Positions 16,979 to 26,007 of a stretch of 64,000 nt of DNA are shown piece by piece. The stretch comes from Halobacillus andaensis (GTDB taxonomy: Bacteria; Bacillota; Bacilli; Bacillales; Halobacillaceae). Every line of letters begins with the position of its first letter. The first letter of the stretch is position 1. Where the stretch lies: assembly GCF_014636475.1 (NCBI RefSeq), contig NZ_BMEL01000001.1:434001-498000 (forward strand), in the 5' to 3' direction. The position numbers and the translations under genes were made by a program. The notes under the pieces are model-generated. The model was not told where the DNA came from. It ran no database searches and worked only from the letters and a program-made list of their open reading frames with translations.

Positions 16979-17653
16979 ATGACACGCAAACTTGCCATAG
17001 CTATTGATGGACCAGCAGCAGCAGGAAAAAGTACAGTCGCAAAAAAGGTTGCTGAGCAATTATCCTATATTTATATAGATACAGGTGCTATGTATCGGGC
17101 GATTACATTGAAAGCTTTGCATCACGAAGTAGACCTTAATCAGGAAGAAGCACTTGAGCAGCTGCTTAAACAGACGAGTATTGAACTCGTTCAAGAGTCT
17201 GATGGACAACACGTAAAACTGGATGAGCTTGATGTGACTAAAGATATTCGTACACATGAAGTAACGTCTAGTGTTTCTTACGTAGCAAAGCACCCTAAAG
17301 TGAGAAAAGAAATGGTAGCCAGGCAGCAAAAGCTTGTAGAACAAAGAGGAGTTGTGATGGACGGACGTGACATTGGGACTCATGTCATTCCCGACGCAGA
17401 AGTGAAAATTTTCATGATTGCTTCTGTTAGGGAAAGAGCTGAACGTCGTCATAAAGAGAATATAGAGAACGGCTTTTCATCTGACTTAAACGAATTAATG
17501 GAAGAGATACGAAAAAGAGATGAAATCGACTCGCAACGGGAAACAGCACCATTGGTTAAAGCAGCAGATGCTATAGAAGTGGATACAACCTCGTTGTCAA
17601 TTGAAGAAGTCGTTGGTAGAATTATTCATATAGTTGAGCAGGCAGGGAGGTAG
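16979..17653 (+). CDS. cmk: Cytidylate kinase
   Basis: 224 aa from ATG 16979 after GGAGGAAG; the longer in-frame reading from 16877 has no site. P-loop G-P-A-A-A-G-K-S-T at residues 10-18, then the NMP-binding insert and the D-G-R-D-I-G-T motif of CMP kinases. It phosphorylates CMP and dCMP, supplying CTP and lipid precursors. plsC starts five bases after its stop. Confidence 0.97.
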   Translation: MTRKLAIAIDGPAAAGKSTVAKKVAEQLSYIYIDTGAMYRAITLKALHHEVDLNQEEALEQLLKQTSIELVQESDGQHVKLDELDVTKDIRTHEVTSSVSYVAKHPKVRKEMVARQQKLVEQRGVVMDGRDIGTHVIPDAEVKIFMIASVRERAERRHKENIENGFSSDLNELMEEIRKRDEIDSQRETAPLVKAADAIEVDTTSLSIEEVVGRIIHIVEQAGR

Positions 17654-17658
17654 TAAAG

Positions 17659-18249
17659 ATGAATTTATATAAATTAGGAAAAGCTCTCTGTGCCATTATC
17701 TTTTACCCTCTTTATCGCATAAAGGTGGTAGGAAGAGAAAATATTCCTGAAAAAGGTCCGGTTATTATTTGCAGTAATCACATTTCAAATTTCGACCCCC
17801 CTATTGTAGGTATTACAAATAATCGTAATATTTATTTTTTAGCAAAAGAAGAATTGTTTAAAAACAAGTTCATTGGGGGAATTTTGAAAAGAGTGCATGC
17901 ATTTCCAATTAAAAGAGGTATGAGAGATCGTAACGCTTTACGTAAAGGGCTAGACATTCTTAAACAAAATCATGCTTTAGGATTGTTCCCAGAGGGTACT
18001 AGACAAAGGAACGGAGAAATTGGTAAAGGACTAGCTGGAGCAGGTTTCTTTGCTCTTCGTTCAGAAGCGGCAATTGTCCCGTGTGCGATTATTGGCCCGT
18101 ACCGCAAGTTTAAACCTCTTAAAGTAGCTTATGGAAAGCCAATTGATTTGCAGCCCTATCGTGATGAGAAAGCACCCGCACAAGTCGTTACAGATCTAAT
18201 TATGGAAGAAATCAGACAATTGCATAAAATCCACAGCGAAAAAGGGTAA
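17659..18249 (+). CDS. plsC: 1-acyl-sn-glycerol-3-phosphate acyltransferase
   Basis: 196 aa. Acyltransferase motifs: N-H-I-S-N-F-D (H-x4-D) near residue 37, F-P-E-G-T-R near residue 111, and a hydrophobic N terminus for membrane association. It makes phosphatidic acid from lyso-PA. GGGAGG precedes the ATG, five bases from cmk. A plsC between cmk and the S1-like gene is common in Bacillaceae other than B. subtilis. Confidence 0.94.
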   Translation: MNLYKLGKALCAIIFYPLYRIKVVGRENIPEKGPVIICSNHISNFDPPIVGITNNRNIYFLAKEELFKNKFIGGILKRVHAFPIKRGMRDRNALRKGLDILKQNHALGLFPEGTRQRNGEIGKGLAGAGFFALRSEAAIVPCAIIGPYRKFKPLKVAYGKPIDLQPYRDEKAPAQVVTDLIMEEIRQLHKIHSEKG

Positions 18250-18340
18250 ATACTTGACAAACCGCTTCAAATATTAGAAGTTAGACAAAAGGGCATTTCT
18301 GTAATCAGGTTGTGTCGGAAATTGAAGGAGGTAGCTTGGC

Positions 18341-19483
18341 ATGGATGAAATGAACCATGAAGTATCAGGTATGAAAGAATTTTCTGCAGGGGATATCGTG
18401 ACTGGTAAAGTCGTGAAAATCGAAGAAAAACAAGTCCTTGTAGATGTAGGATATAAAGTTGAAGGAATTGTTCCTATTAGTGAATTATCCAGTCTTCATG
18501 TAGAAAAAGCCTCAGACGTCGTTAGCGAAGGTGACGAACTTAAACTTCAAGTGAAAAAGGTAGAAGATGATGAGATTGTCCTGTCTAAAAGGGCTGTAGA
18601 TGCTGATAAAGCTTGGCAGGACCTTGAAGATAAATATGAAAGCGGTGAAACTTTTACTGCTGAAGTAAAAGACGTTGTTAAAGGTGGACTTGTAGTAGAT
18701 ATCGGACTGCGAGGTTTCATTCCCGCTTCCTTAGTTGAAACTTATTATGTTGAAGATTTTGAAAATTACAAAGGTAAAGAACTAACACTAAAAGTTGTAG
18801 AGCTGGATCGTGATCAAAACCGCGTGATCCTTTCACACCGTGCAGTTGTAGAAGCTGAAGAATCTTCTAAAAAGCAAGAAGTTCTTCAATCACTTGAAGA
18901 AGGACAAGTGATTGAAGGAACAGTACAACGCCTAACTGACTTTGGTGCTTTCGTTAACCTTGGTGGTATTGACGGTCTTGTACATATCTCACAGCTTTCT
19001 CATGAACACGTGGAGAAAGCTTCAGATGTGGTAGAAGAAGGTCAAACCATTAAAGTGAAAGTATTGTCTGTAGATCGCGATAATGAAAGAATCTCACTAT
19101 CTCTTAAAGCTACTCAGCCTGGACCATGGCATGATATTTCCAGCCGCGTGCAGTCTGGTGAAGTAGTAGAGGGAACTGTGCGCCGTCTCGTAAGCTTCGG
19201 TGCGTTTGTGGAGGTTTTTCCAGGTGTTGAAGGACTCGTTCATATTTCTCAAATTTCGAATCGTCACATTGGAACGCCAGGTGAAGTATTGGAAGAAGGT
19301 CAAACCGTCAGCGTAAAAGTTCTTGATGTGGATGAAGATGCGAAAAGATTATCGTTAAGCATGAAAGAACTTGAGCGTGAACAAAGCAGAGAAGAAGTAA
19401 AACAGTATGAAAAAGAAGAAGATAATGCTGGCTTTTCTCTTAGTGATATGATTGGCGACCAATTAGATAAGTACAAAAAGTAA
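18341..19483 (+). CDS. ypfD: S1 RNA-binding domain protein (YpfD, ribosomal protein S1 homologue)
   Basis: 380 aa with four tandem S1 domains starting near residues 16, 100, 185 and 270. Each has a G-x-V-x2-I/L and G-F-V/I-P core, and domains 3 and 4 share D/S-F-G-A-F-V … G-L-V-H-I-S. It is shorter than the six-domain S1 of Gram-negatives and lacks the first two ribosome-docking domains, as in B. subtilis YpfD. AAGGAGG precedes the ATG. Role in mRNA binding is likely; essentiality is not. Confidence 0.95.
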   Translation: MDEMNHEVSGMKEFSAGDIVTGKVVKIEEKQVLVDVGYKVEGIVPISELSSLHVEKASDVVSEGDELKLQVKKVEDDEIVLSKRAVDADKAWQDLEDKYESGETFTAEVKDVVKGGLVVDIGLRGFIPASLVETYYVEDFENYKGKELTLKVVELDRDQNRVILSHRAVVEAEESSKKQEVLQSLEEGQVIEGTVQRLTDFGAFVNLGGIDGLVHISQLSHEHVEKASDVVEEGQTIKVKVLSVDRDNERISLSLKATQPGPWHDISSRVQSGEVVEGTVRRLVSFGAFVEVFPGVEGLVHISQISNRHIGTPGEVLEEGQTVSVKVLDVDEDAKRLSLSMKELEREQSREEVKQYEKEEDNAGFSLSDMIGDQLDKYKK

Positions 19484-19498
19484 CAGGCGGTGATGGGT

Positions 19499-20542
19499 AT
19501 GTCGAGAGCCAAGCGGAAGCTCGATCATATCCGCCACGCACTTAGTCATGAACATGATGTTTATAATCACTTTGATGATGTAAACATTGTGCATCAAAGT
19601 TTAACTGGTTTAAATTTTGATCAACTTCATTTAAGAGCACATGTAGGAGAACTTACTTTAAGTTCTCCTATTTTTGTAAATGCGATGACTGGTGGTGGCG
19701 GAGAGCAAACGTTAACAATAAATCGCGAATTAGCTAGAGCAGCTGCTGCAACTGGGATCGGTATGGCGGTGGGGTCACAAATGTCAGCTATAAAAGATCC
19801 TTCTGAGAGATCAAGCTATGAAATCGTAAGAAAGGAAAATAGAGACGGCGTTCTATTTGCAAACGTAGGAAGTGAAGCTTCTCTAGAACACGCCAAAACA
19901 GCTATAGATATGATTGAGGCTAATGCACTGCAAATTCATTTGAATACCCTTCAAGAATTAATTATGCCGGAAGGAGACCGTGATTTTGCAGGGCGCTTAG
20001 AGAAAATAGAGGCTATAGTAAACAAAGCGGACGTTCCTGTTATTGTTAAAGAAGTTGGCTATGGAATGTCTCGCGAAGCGATTCAAAAGCTTATAGAGCT
20101 AGGAGTCCGTTATATTGATGTAGGTGGAAGAGGAGGTACGAACTTCTCAAAAGTTGAAAATATGCGACGTACTAAACCTTTCGCCTCCTTCGATAATTGG
20201 GGAATTCCTACACCAATGTCTCTCTTAGAAGCAAAACAATTAGAAGAAGAGTACGAACTTACGATCTTAGGTTCAGGAGGTATACGCCACGGGGTTGATG
20301 GTGCCAAAACAATTGTCCTCGGTGCCAAATCCTTTGGTATGGCCGGTGTATTGCTAAAGGTTTTGGTAGAAGAAGGATATGAATCTTTAGTGGAACAAAT
20401 CGAACATATTAAAAAGGAATTAAAAATGGTGATGATGTTAACGAATTCAAAAAGTGTTGAAGACTTGGGAAGCTCTACTTTTACTTTACATGGGGAAACG
20501 AAAGAGTGGGCAGAACAGCGCATTAATTTAAATACTCATTGA
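19499..20542 (+). CDS. fni: Isopentenyl-diphosphate delta-isomerase, type 2
   Basis: 347 aa from ATG 19499, with AGGCGG eight bases before; GTG 19490 and ATG 19493 are possible. It is an FMN- and NADPH-dependent TIM barrel: M-T-G-G-G early (about 62-66), H-L-N-T-L-Q-E, and a phosphate-binding G-S-G-G-I-R near residue 260. It interconverts IPP and DMAPP and so feeds the HepS/HepT prenyl synthase encoded downstream. Confidence 0.95.
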   Translation: MSRAKRKLDHIRHALSHEHDVYNHFDDVNIVHQSLTGLNFDQLHLRAHVGELTLSSPIFVNAMTGGGGEQTLTINRELARAAAATGIGMAVGSQMSAIKDPSERSSYEIVRKENRDGVLFANVGSEASLEHAKTAIDMIEANALQIHLNTLQELIMPEGDRDFAGRLEKIEAIVNKADVPVIVKEVGYGMSREAIQKLIELGVRYIDVGGRGGTNFSKVENMRRTKPFASFDNWGIPTPMSLLEAKQLEEEYELTILGSGGIRHGVDGAKTIVLGAKSFGMAGVLLKVLVEEGYESLVEQIEHIKKELKMVMMLTNSKSVEDLGSSTFTLHGETKEWAEQRINLNTH

Positions 20543-20605
20543 CCAACTTAATACGCGTTTAAATTGCAAAGTAAATAGCCATAATGGAAGTAAGGAGAGA
20601 ACATT

Positions 20606-21202
20606 ATGGCTAGCACTTACTATTGGTATGCATGGGTAGTATTCATTATTATTACATTTTTCTTAAATGCTAAATCGAGTAATAAAAACGCATTACTCAT
20701 GTTTGTTCTAATTCAAATGATTATGATTACGAACTACATACAACATCAAGGACCGTTTTGGATATCTTTTTTCATTCAGTCTTTTTTTGGTGTTTATTTA
20801 TGGGCAGAATCCCGGCCTGTTCTTCAACACCTCTGGCCGATCCTTTTCACCTGCTGCTGGACGGTCTACCAATTATTTTTATTAAGTAATCCTGTGTGGT
20901 ATCTTTTTCCCGGTGTTCAATTAAGCATCATACTTCTTGTGGGTATTATTTATTATTTAGGATTCTCTTTGAATAGTCAGTTAGGGTTATGGATGCTTAT
21001 GAATGCTTTTGGAGTAATTACGGCTTACACCGTAAGTCATGCACTATATCTAGACTTTATGCCTAATTACGTGGAGTTTCATATTACTCTATTTAAAGGG
21101 ATGATTGCTATATTTGCTTTAAATGGGGTAGCCTATGTTAAGAAAGTTTCAAGGCGCGTAAAAAGGAAAAAGAAGGGGATGCCTAAAGCTTCCCTATTGT
21201 AG
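20606..21202 (+). CDS. yphA: YphA family membrane protein
   Basis: 198 aa with about six hydrophobic segments and a basic C-terminal tail (R-R-V-K-R-K-K-K). Size and place between fni and der match B. subtilis yphA. Function unknown. AAGGAGAG precedes the ATG and a terminator separates it from der. Confidence 0.85.
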   Translation: MASTYYWYAWVVFIIITFFLNAKSSNKNALLMFVLIQMIMITNYIQHQGPFWISFFIQSFFGVYLWAESRPVLQHLWPILFTCCWTVYQLFLLSNPVWYLFPGVQLSIILLVGIIYYLGFSLNSQLGLWMLMNAFGVITAYTVSHALYLDFMPNYVEFHITLFKGMIAIFALNGVAYVKKVSRRVKRKKKGMPKASLL

Positions 21203-21264
21203 TGAACAAAAATACAATTGTATATGGTTAAGGAATTTGCTAATATAAATAGGTTAGGTCATTT

Positions 21265-21326
21265 CTGCTATTCTTTATGGAAGTATGCTTGAACTAGCAA
21301 TTCCATAGAACAGCAGTATTTTTTTA
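21265..21326 (+). terminator. Terminator of yphA
   Basis: CTGC-TATTCT-TATGGAA pairs with TTCCATAGAA-CAGCAG around an 18-base loop, followed by a T-run. Confidence 0.75.
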
Positions 21327-21387
21327 TTTGCATGCATAATAGGAACGCAATAACTGATAAATAGGATAGGGAAAGGATGATCCTTTC

Positions 21388-22698
21388 ATGCGAAAATCTA
21401 TAGTAGCCATAGTAGGGCGCCCAAATGTTGGCAAGTCCACTATATTTAATCGATTAGTAGGAGATCGTATCTCAATCGTTGAAGATACTCCTGGAGTGAC
21501 AAGAGATCGAATTTACGCTGAAGCTGAATGGTTAAATACTACGTTCAACTTAATTGATACGGGTGGTATTGAATTAGGGGATGAGCCCCTTCTTGTTCAA
21601 ATGAGAGCCCAAGCTCAAGTAGCCATCGATGAAGCAGATGTGATCGTGTTTATGGTAAATGGAAGAGATGGGATTACAGGGGCCGATGAAGAAGTAGCTA
21701 AAATTTTATTCAAATCAAATAAACCTGTGGTTCTCGCAGTTAATAAAGTAGATAATCCAGAGATGAGAGAAGACATTTATGAGTTTTATTCTTTAGGATT
21801 CGGGGAACCTTATCCAATCTCAGGTACTCATGGTCTTGGTCTAGGGGATATGCTTGATGCTGTAGTCGAACATTTTCCAGAACGTGAGATCGAAGAAGTT
21901 GATGATGATATTATCCGCTTTAGTTTGATTGGGCGGCCCAATGTTGGTAAATCATCACTCGTTAACAGTCTTTTAGGTCAAGAGCGAGTGATTGTAAGCG
22001 AGATCGCCGGTACGACAAGAGATGCCATTGATACGCCTTTCTCAAAAGATGATCGTGATTTTATTATTATCGATACTGCCGGTATGAGAAAAAGAGGAAA
22101 AGTTTACGAATCTACGGAGAAATACAGTATTATGAGGGCTTTAAAAGCGATTGAACGATCAGATGTCGTGTTGAGCTTGATTGATGCTGAGACAGGCATA
22201 CAAGAACAGGACAAAAAGATTGCCGGGTATGCCCACGAAGCTGGAAAAGCCGTAATCATTGTGGTGAATAAATGGGACACTGTAGAATCTAATGAAAAAG
22301 CGATGAAGGAATTTGAAGACGATGTGCGTTCCAATTTCCGCTTTTTGGATTATGCACCCATAGCCTTTTTATCGGCAAAAACCAAGAAGAGGACTCACAC
22401 GCTTCTGCCTAAGGTCATTGAAGCTAGTGAAAATCATGCCCGCAGGGTACAAACAAACATTTTAAATGAAGTAATTATGGATGCGCTTGCTATGAATCCT
22501 GCTCCATCCATTAAAGGACAAAAACTGAAAATTTTCTATGCCACACAAGTGGCGGTTAAGCCCCCGGCTTTTGTGGTATTTGTTAATGAACCCGAACTTA
22601 TGCATTTCACGTACGAACGTTTCTTAGAAAATCGTATAAGAGAAGCGTTTGGATTTGAAGGAACTCCAATTAAAATCATTGCAAGAAAACGTAGCTAG
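21388..22698 (+). CDS. der: Ribosome biogenesis GTPase Der (EngA)
   Basis: 436 aa with two tandem G domains and a KH-like C-terminal domain. G1 motifs G-R-P-N-V-G-K-S-T (10-18) and G-R-P-N-V-G-K-S-S (about 183-191), G4 motifs N-K-V-D and N-K-W-D. It is needed for late assembly of the 50S subunit. Confidence 0.98.
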   Translation: MRKSIVAIVGRPNVGKSTIFNRLVGDRISIVEDTPGVTRDRIYAEAEWLNTTFNLIDTGGIELGDEPLLVQMRAQAQVAIDEADVIVFMVNGRDGITGADEEVAKILFKSNKPVVLAVNKVDNPEMREDIYEFYSLGFGEPYPISGTHGLGLGDMLDAVVEHFPEREIEEVDDDIIRFSLIGRPNVGKSSLVNSLLGQERVIVSEIAGTTRDAIDTPFSKDDRDFIIIDTAGMRKRGKVYESTEKYSIMRALKAIERSDVVLSLIDAETGIQEQDKKIAGYAHEAGKAVIIVVNKWDTVESNEKAMKEFEDDVRSNFRFLDYAPIAFLSAKTKKRTHTLLPKVIEASENHARRVQTNILNEVIMDALAMNPAPSIKGQKLKIFYATQVAVKPPAFVVFVNEPELMHFTYERFLENRIREAFGFEGTPIKIIARKRS

Positions 22699-22717
22699 TA
22701 TGAGAGGAGAATAAGAA

Positions 22718-23758
22718 ATGGGTAAAGTAGCTGTTTTAGGTGCGGGAAGCTGGGGTACAGCTCTCGCCATTGTATTAGCTGATAATGGGAACGACGTTCA
22801 ATTGTGGTCACATCGAGAAGAACACGCTCATGAAATCAACACCACACATAAAAATGAAAAATATTTAAGTGGGATCGAAATTCCCCATTCTATTCATGCA
22901 AGTTCTGATATGAAAAGCGTTGTTCAAAGTGTCGAGCATATCGTGCTTGTTGTGCCTACAAAAGCCATACGTGAAGTATGTAAAGAGCTAGTTGGATATT
23001 TAACGCAAGAAGTCACAATCACTCATGCAGCTAAAGGAATTGAACCGGAAACGTACAAACGTGTTTCGGAGATTATCGCAGAGGAAGTTCCTAAAGAATA
23101 TTATAAGGATATTGTTGTATTGTCTGGACCAAGCCATGCGGAAGAGGTAAGCCTTAAACACCCAACGACGGTTACCGTTTCTTCTCAGGATTTAAACGTT
23201 GCAGCCACCGTTCAAGATCTGTTTATTAATGAAAAATTTAGAGTTTATACATCACCAGATCTGGTTGGGGTTGAACTTGGAGGAGCTTTGAAGAATATTA
23301 TTGCTCTTGGGGCCGGTATTTCAGATGGGCTAGGGTTTGGAGACAATGCAAAAGCGGCTCTTATTACTCGTGGTCTAGCAGAGATTGCTAGATTAGGTAC
23401 TTCTATGGGAGCCAATCCGCTAACCTTTTCAGGTTTGACTGGAATAGGTGACCTTATCGTAACTTGTACAAGTGCCCACAGTCGTAATTGGAGAGCAGGT
23501 AATAAGCTCGGTAAAGGAGCCGACTTAGATCAGGTGCTTGAAGAGATGGGGATGGTAGTAGAAGGAGTAAGAACGACGAAAGCCGCCTTCCAGTTATCTA
23601 AAAAACAAGAAGTTGACATGCCCATCACATCTGGAATATACCAGATTTTGTTTGAGGATGCTGATCCCCGCGATGTAGTTACACAGCTGATGACTCGTAT
23701 TAGAAGGCATGAAATGGAAGATTTGACAAATATCCTTGATGATCAAATGAATAACTAA
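22718..23758 (+). CDS. gpsA: Glycerol-3-phosphate dehydrogenase [NAD(P)+]
   Basis: 346 aa. N-terminal G-A-G-S-W-G-T-A dinucleotide motif; catalytic Lys in G-A-L-K-N-I-I-A-L; C-terminal substrate region with N-S/W-R-A-G-type residues. It makes sn-glycerol-3-phosphate for phospholipids. RBS GAGGAG, 19 bases after der. Confidence 0.97.
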   Translation: MGKVAVLGAGSWGTALAIVLADNGNDVQLWSHREEHAHEINTTHKNEKYLSGIEIPHSIHASSDMKSVVQSVEHIVLVVPTKAIREVCKELVGYLTQEVTITHAAKGIEPETYKRVSEIIAEEVPKEYYKDIVVLSGPSHAEEVSLKHPTTVTVSSQDLNVAATVQDLFINEKFRVYTSPDLVGVELGGALKNIIALGAGISDGLGFGDNAKAALITRGLAEIARLGTSMGANPLTFSGLTGIGDLIVTCTSAHSRNWRAGNKLGKGADLDQVLEEMGMVVEGVRTTKAAFQLSKKQEVDMPITSGIYQILFEDADPRDVVTQLMTRIRRHEMEDLTNILDDQMNN

Positions 23759-23785
23759 CACATTATTCTTCTCGTGCATATACTA
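23758..23785 (+). promoter_or_regulatory. Sigma-K-like promoter upstream of spoVIF
   Basis: AC (23758-23759), 17-base spacer, then CATATACTA (23777-23785), an exact CATA-n3-TA. This fits the sigma-K consensus. The start point would be near 23793, ten bases before the GAGGAGGT site, agreeing with the GTG start. Confidence 0.6.
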
Positions 23786-23818
23786 CCAAGAACAAATTGC
23801 GCGAGGAGGTCAATAGTA

Positions 23819-24079
23819 GTGAGTAATTTTCAAAAAAACATTTTTGATCATTTGCAAAATAAAGCAAATATTAATCCAGAGGACGTATACCAAGTAGCTG
23901 ATTCAGTGAAGAATGCGGACTTTAGCGATGAAAAAGTGGTAAGGCGCTTAGTAAGACAGCTAGCTCGTGTTGCTAATAAGCCTGTTTCGAAACAAAAAGA
24001 GGATAAAATTGTTGAGGCTATTGTAAATCAAAATATACCTTTAGATATGAATACGTTAAGTAAATACTTTAAAGGTTAA
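23819..24079 (+). CDS. Stage VI sporulation protein F family
   Basis: 86 aa from GTG 23819, eight bases after GAGGAGGT (23803-23810). It matches the SpoVIF/YjcC family: N-F-Q-K-N-I-F-D-H near the start, a V-x2-V-A-D-S-V helix, and the L-V-R-Q-L-A-R core. In B. subtilis the relative YjcC is sigma-K controlled and affects coat structure and resistance. It is an addition between gpsA and yphE relative to B. subtilis. Confidence 0.85.
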   Translation: MSNFQKNIFDHLQNKANINPEDVYQVADSVKNADFSDEKVVRRLVRQLARVANKPVSKQKEDKIVEAIVNQNIPLDMNTLSKYFKG

Positions 24080-24180
24080 CCATATGTAGGCGTTTTAAGG
24101 AGACAGTCCTCCAAAATTGCGCATACTATAATCCGTAGCAATTAATACGTATGAGCTATTAACGGGAATTATTTAGTCAA

Positions 24181-24209
24181 CCGGAGCAATCAAGCTCCGG
24201 ATTTTTTTT
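24181..24209 (+). terminator. Terminator after spoVIF
   Basis: CCGGAGC (24181-24187) pairs with GCTCCGG (24194-24200), then eight T. It lies 100 bases beyond the stop codon. Confidence 0.92.
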
Positions 24210-24278
24210 GACTTCTTAAGAAGGGACACCTGTGGTATAATACCATCGTGTTGATTGGGATTTTAGGAGGAAGTTTTT

Positions 24279-24476
24279 ATGTCAGTAGCGATGCTAAAAA
24301 TGTACATATCTTTTGCAGGTATCATCTCTTTATTTCTCGCAACCGGCTTGATTTACCTCAGCCGTTTTAAATTATCAGGGATTATATCAATTATAACCGC
24401 TATTTTTGCTTATCTTTTTATGATTTTTGGCGGCCTGATTATACTTTACATCGTATTTAGCGGGCCAACAGGTTAG
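24279..24476 (+). CDS. yphE: DUF2768 small membrane protein (YphE)
   Basis: 65 aa with two membrane segments (about 5-25 and 35-60) and a short polar turn. M-L-K-M-Y-I-S-F and G-G-L-I-I matches DUF2768/YphE. An extended -10 TGGTATAAT about 40 bases upstream gives it a promoter, and TAGGAGGAAG precedes the ATG. It is 13 bases before yphF. Function unknown. Confidence 0.85.
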   Translation: MSVAMLKMYISFAGIISLFLATGLIYLSRFKLSGIISIITAIFAYLFMIFGGLIILYIVFSGPTG

Positions 24477-24489
24477 AAGGAGGACCATC

Positions 24490-25212
24490 ATGAATTTGCT
24501 AAAATGGGTGAGCATCCCTCTGCTAGTGTTTGTGCTGACTGGGTGTCTTTATCCTGAGTCAGAATTAAACAAGAATAACGCCACGAATCAGGAGCAACTA
24601 GATTCGGTACAAGCGTCTGTTTTACAATACCAGGAACAAGAGTCTGGTTTGCTTCCCATAAAGACCAAAGAAGAAGATACTCCGCCCTTTTTAAAGTATC
24701 CTGTGGACTTCTCTAAGCTTCGAGAACGCGGATTGATTGGAGAAGCTCCTGGTAATTCATTTGAAAATGGTGGACATTATCAATACGTTATTATTCACCC
24801 TGATGAAGAGCCCACTGTGAAAGTAGTTGATTTACGGTTGACTGAAGCTTTGCGATCTCTTCAATTAAAAGTGGATTTCTACGAAAATGAGAATGAATTC
24901 CCGCCTCTTAATAATAAGGTGGCTAAAGGTGTATACGATCTTAAGTATGAAGAGATGGGTCTTGAAAGCCCGCCCACAGTAGATAGCCCCTATTCTGATC
25001 AGCAGCTTCCTGTTTATATTAATGAACGTGGGGAGCTTCTTGTTGATTACCGTAAAGAACTCTATCAATTATTAGAACAAGAAGAGCACTCTTACGACGA
25101 AGGTGATGATATTCGTTATTTACTAACTGATCATACACCGTTTGCTCCAGCTTATTCTCCAGCTTATACGATTGAAGATGGAGAACCTGTGTTTATGTCA
25201 TCAGAGTCGTAG
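24490..25212 (+). CDS. yphF: YphF family lipoprotein
   Basis: 240 aa. Signal peptide with lipobox L-T-G-C, lipidated Cys near residue 19, then a hydrophilic domain without a recognisable catalytic motif. Place between yphE and spoIVA matches yphF. GAAGGAGG precedes the ATG. Role unknown. Confidence 0.85.
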   Translation: MNLLKWVSIPLLVFVLTGCLYPESELNKNNATNQEQLDSVQASVLQYQEQESGLLPIKTKEEDTPPFLKYPVDFSKLRERGLIGEAPGNSFENGGHYQYVIIHPDEEPTVKVVDLRLTEALRSLQLKVDFYENENEFPPLNNKVAKGVYDLKYEEMGLESPPTVDSPYSDQQLPVYINERGELLVDYRKELYQLLEQEEHSYDEGDDIRYLLTDHTPFAPAYSPAYTIEDGEPVFMSSES

Positions 25213-25218
25213 TGTAAA

Positions 25219-25252
25219 CCAAGCCCTTTATTCACCAGAATAAAGGGTTTTC
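25219..25252 (+). terminator. Terminator of yphF
   Basis: CCCTTTATTC, loop ACCA, GAATAAAGGG, then TTTT. A near copy lies at 25852-25884. Confidence 0.85.
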
Positions 25253-25294
25253 AGTGTGTAGAGAAACTTTAGTTTTCTCTTTTACCTTGAAAGT

Positions 25295-25836
25295 GTAAAC
25301 ATTCCTTGCATGCCCAAGAGGAAAGGGTTTTAGGGAACGACTCCCTTTCCATGGCCTCTCACCACGTGGCGGTGTTCGATGTTGGCACACCCGAACTACT
25401 TCGCTACCTCGCAGAAAAAGACCAGGTCTTTTTTGAGGACGTGCCGAACTTAATCGACCTTCCTATTTAAGACTTCCACAGGATTCCGCCCTCTGGCGTC
25501 ACACCTTATTCGTATCTCCCATTGGAGTCCCCGTTTCCTAAAACCCTTTTTCGATAAAAGATCACTAGAGCAAGAAGTGAGGCTAGGCTTTCCTCTTATA
25601 GAGACACAGACGTTAACAAGGCTCCATACTTCAATGGTTCCGATAGCCTAATTTGATTAAAAGGAATTGAAAAAGTGACGACTCCTGCTGGACGAGCAGA
25701 CATGAGAGGCACCAGACGTCGCAGACCGAGGAGACTTTCCGTCACGACACGCGGAAAGCTGCGTTGTTTCCTGTTCCTTTTCTATAGACCATAATGGAGG
25801 GACCGAGTGATACCACGCCTACATCCATCCCAGGTT
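25295..25836 (+). repeat. Intergenic repeat, copy B (longest)
   Basis: This occupies most of a 795-base gene-free stretch between yphF and spoIVA. The left part (GGAAAGGGTTTTAGGGAACG … GCAGAAAAAGACCAGGTC) aligns with copy C at 31.7 kb; the right part (ATGAGAGG … CTTTCCG … CGGAAAG … CCTGTTCCTT) aligns with copy A at 15.9 kb. Internal hairpins include CCTC-AAAAAGACC/GGTCTTTTT-GAGG (25407-25438). It resembles known non-coding repeats of halophilic Bacillaceae. No transposase is visible. A 39-codon open frame (25351-25470) lies inside. Confidence 0.75.
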
Positions 25837-25851
25837 GTTCGACAGCCTAGA

Positions 25852-25884
25852 AACTCTTTATTCACATACTGAATAAAGGGTTTT
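25852..25884 (+). terminator. Second terminator-like hairpin, near copy of the yphF terminator
   Basis: CTTTATTC, loop ACATACT, GAATAAAGGGTTTT. The arms match those at 25219-25252, so the two hairpins bracket repeat copy B. Confidence 0.7.
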
Positions 25885-25930
25885 GTTATTTGAAACTGTG
25901 GCGAACTTAGATAACTTCACGAAATCAAGC

Positions 25931-25958
25931 ATAATTCATAATGGTCATGTCATAGAAT
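25931..25958 (+). promoter_or_regulatory. Sigma-E promoter of spoIVA
   Basis: ATAATT (25931-25936), 14-base spacer, CATAGAAT (25951-25958). The -10 matches the sigma-E consensus CATAnAAT. spoIVA is sigma-E transcribed in B. subtilis. The start point near 25965 rules out the ATG at 25957 as a translation start. Confidence 0.7.
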
Positions 25959-26007
25959 GAGAGTGTCCAAGCTTGTAATTTGTGAAATTTATCTGGGAGG
26001 GGATCTT

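Noticed and set aside
18254-18285. TTGACA before ypfD as a sigma-A promoter
   Set aside because: The -35 is perfect but no acceptable -10 is found at 16-18 bases.
24121-24209. Possible small RNA from a TATAAT at 24127 to the terminator at 24209
   Set aside because: No -35 or TG extension is visible; the terminator is explained as the end of the spoVIF transcript.
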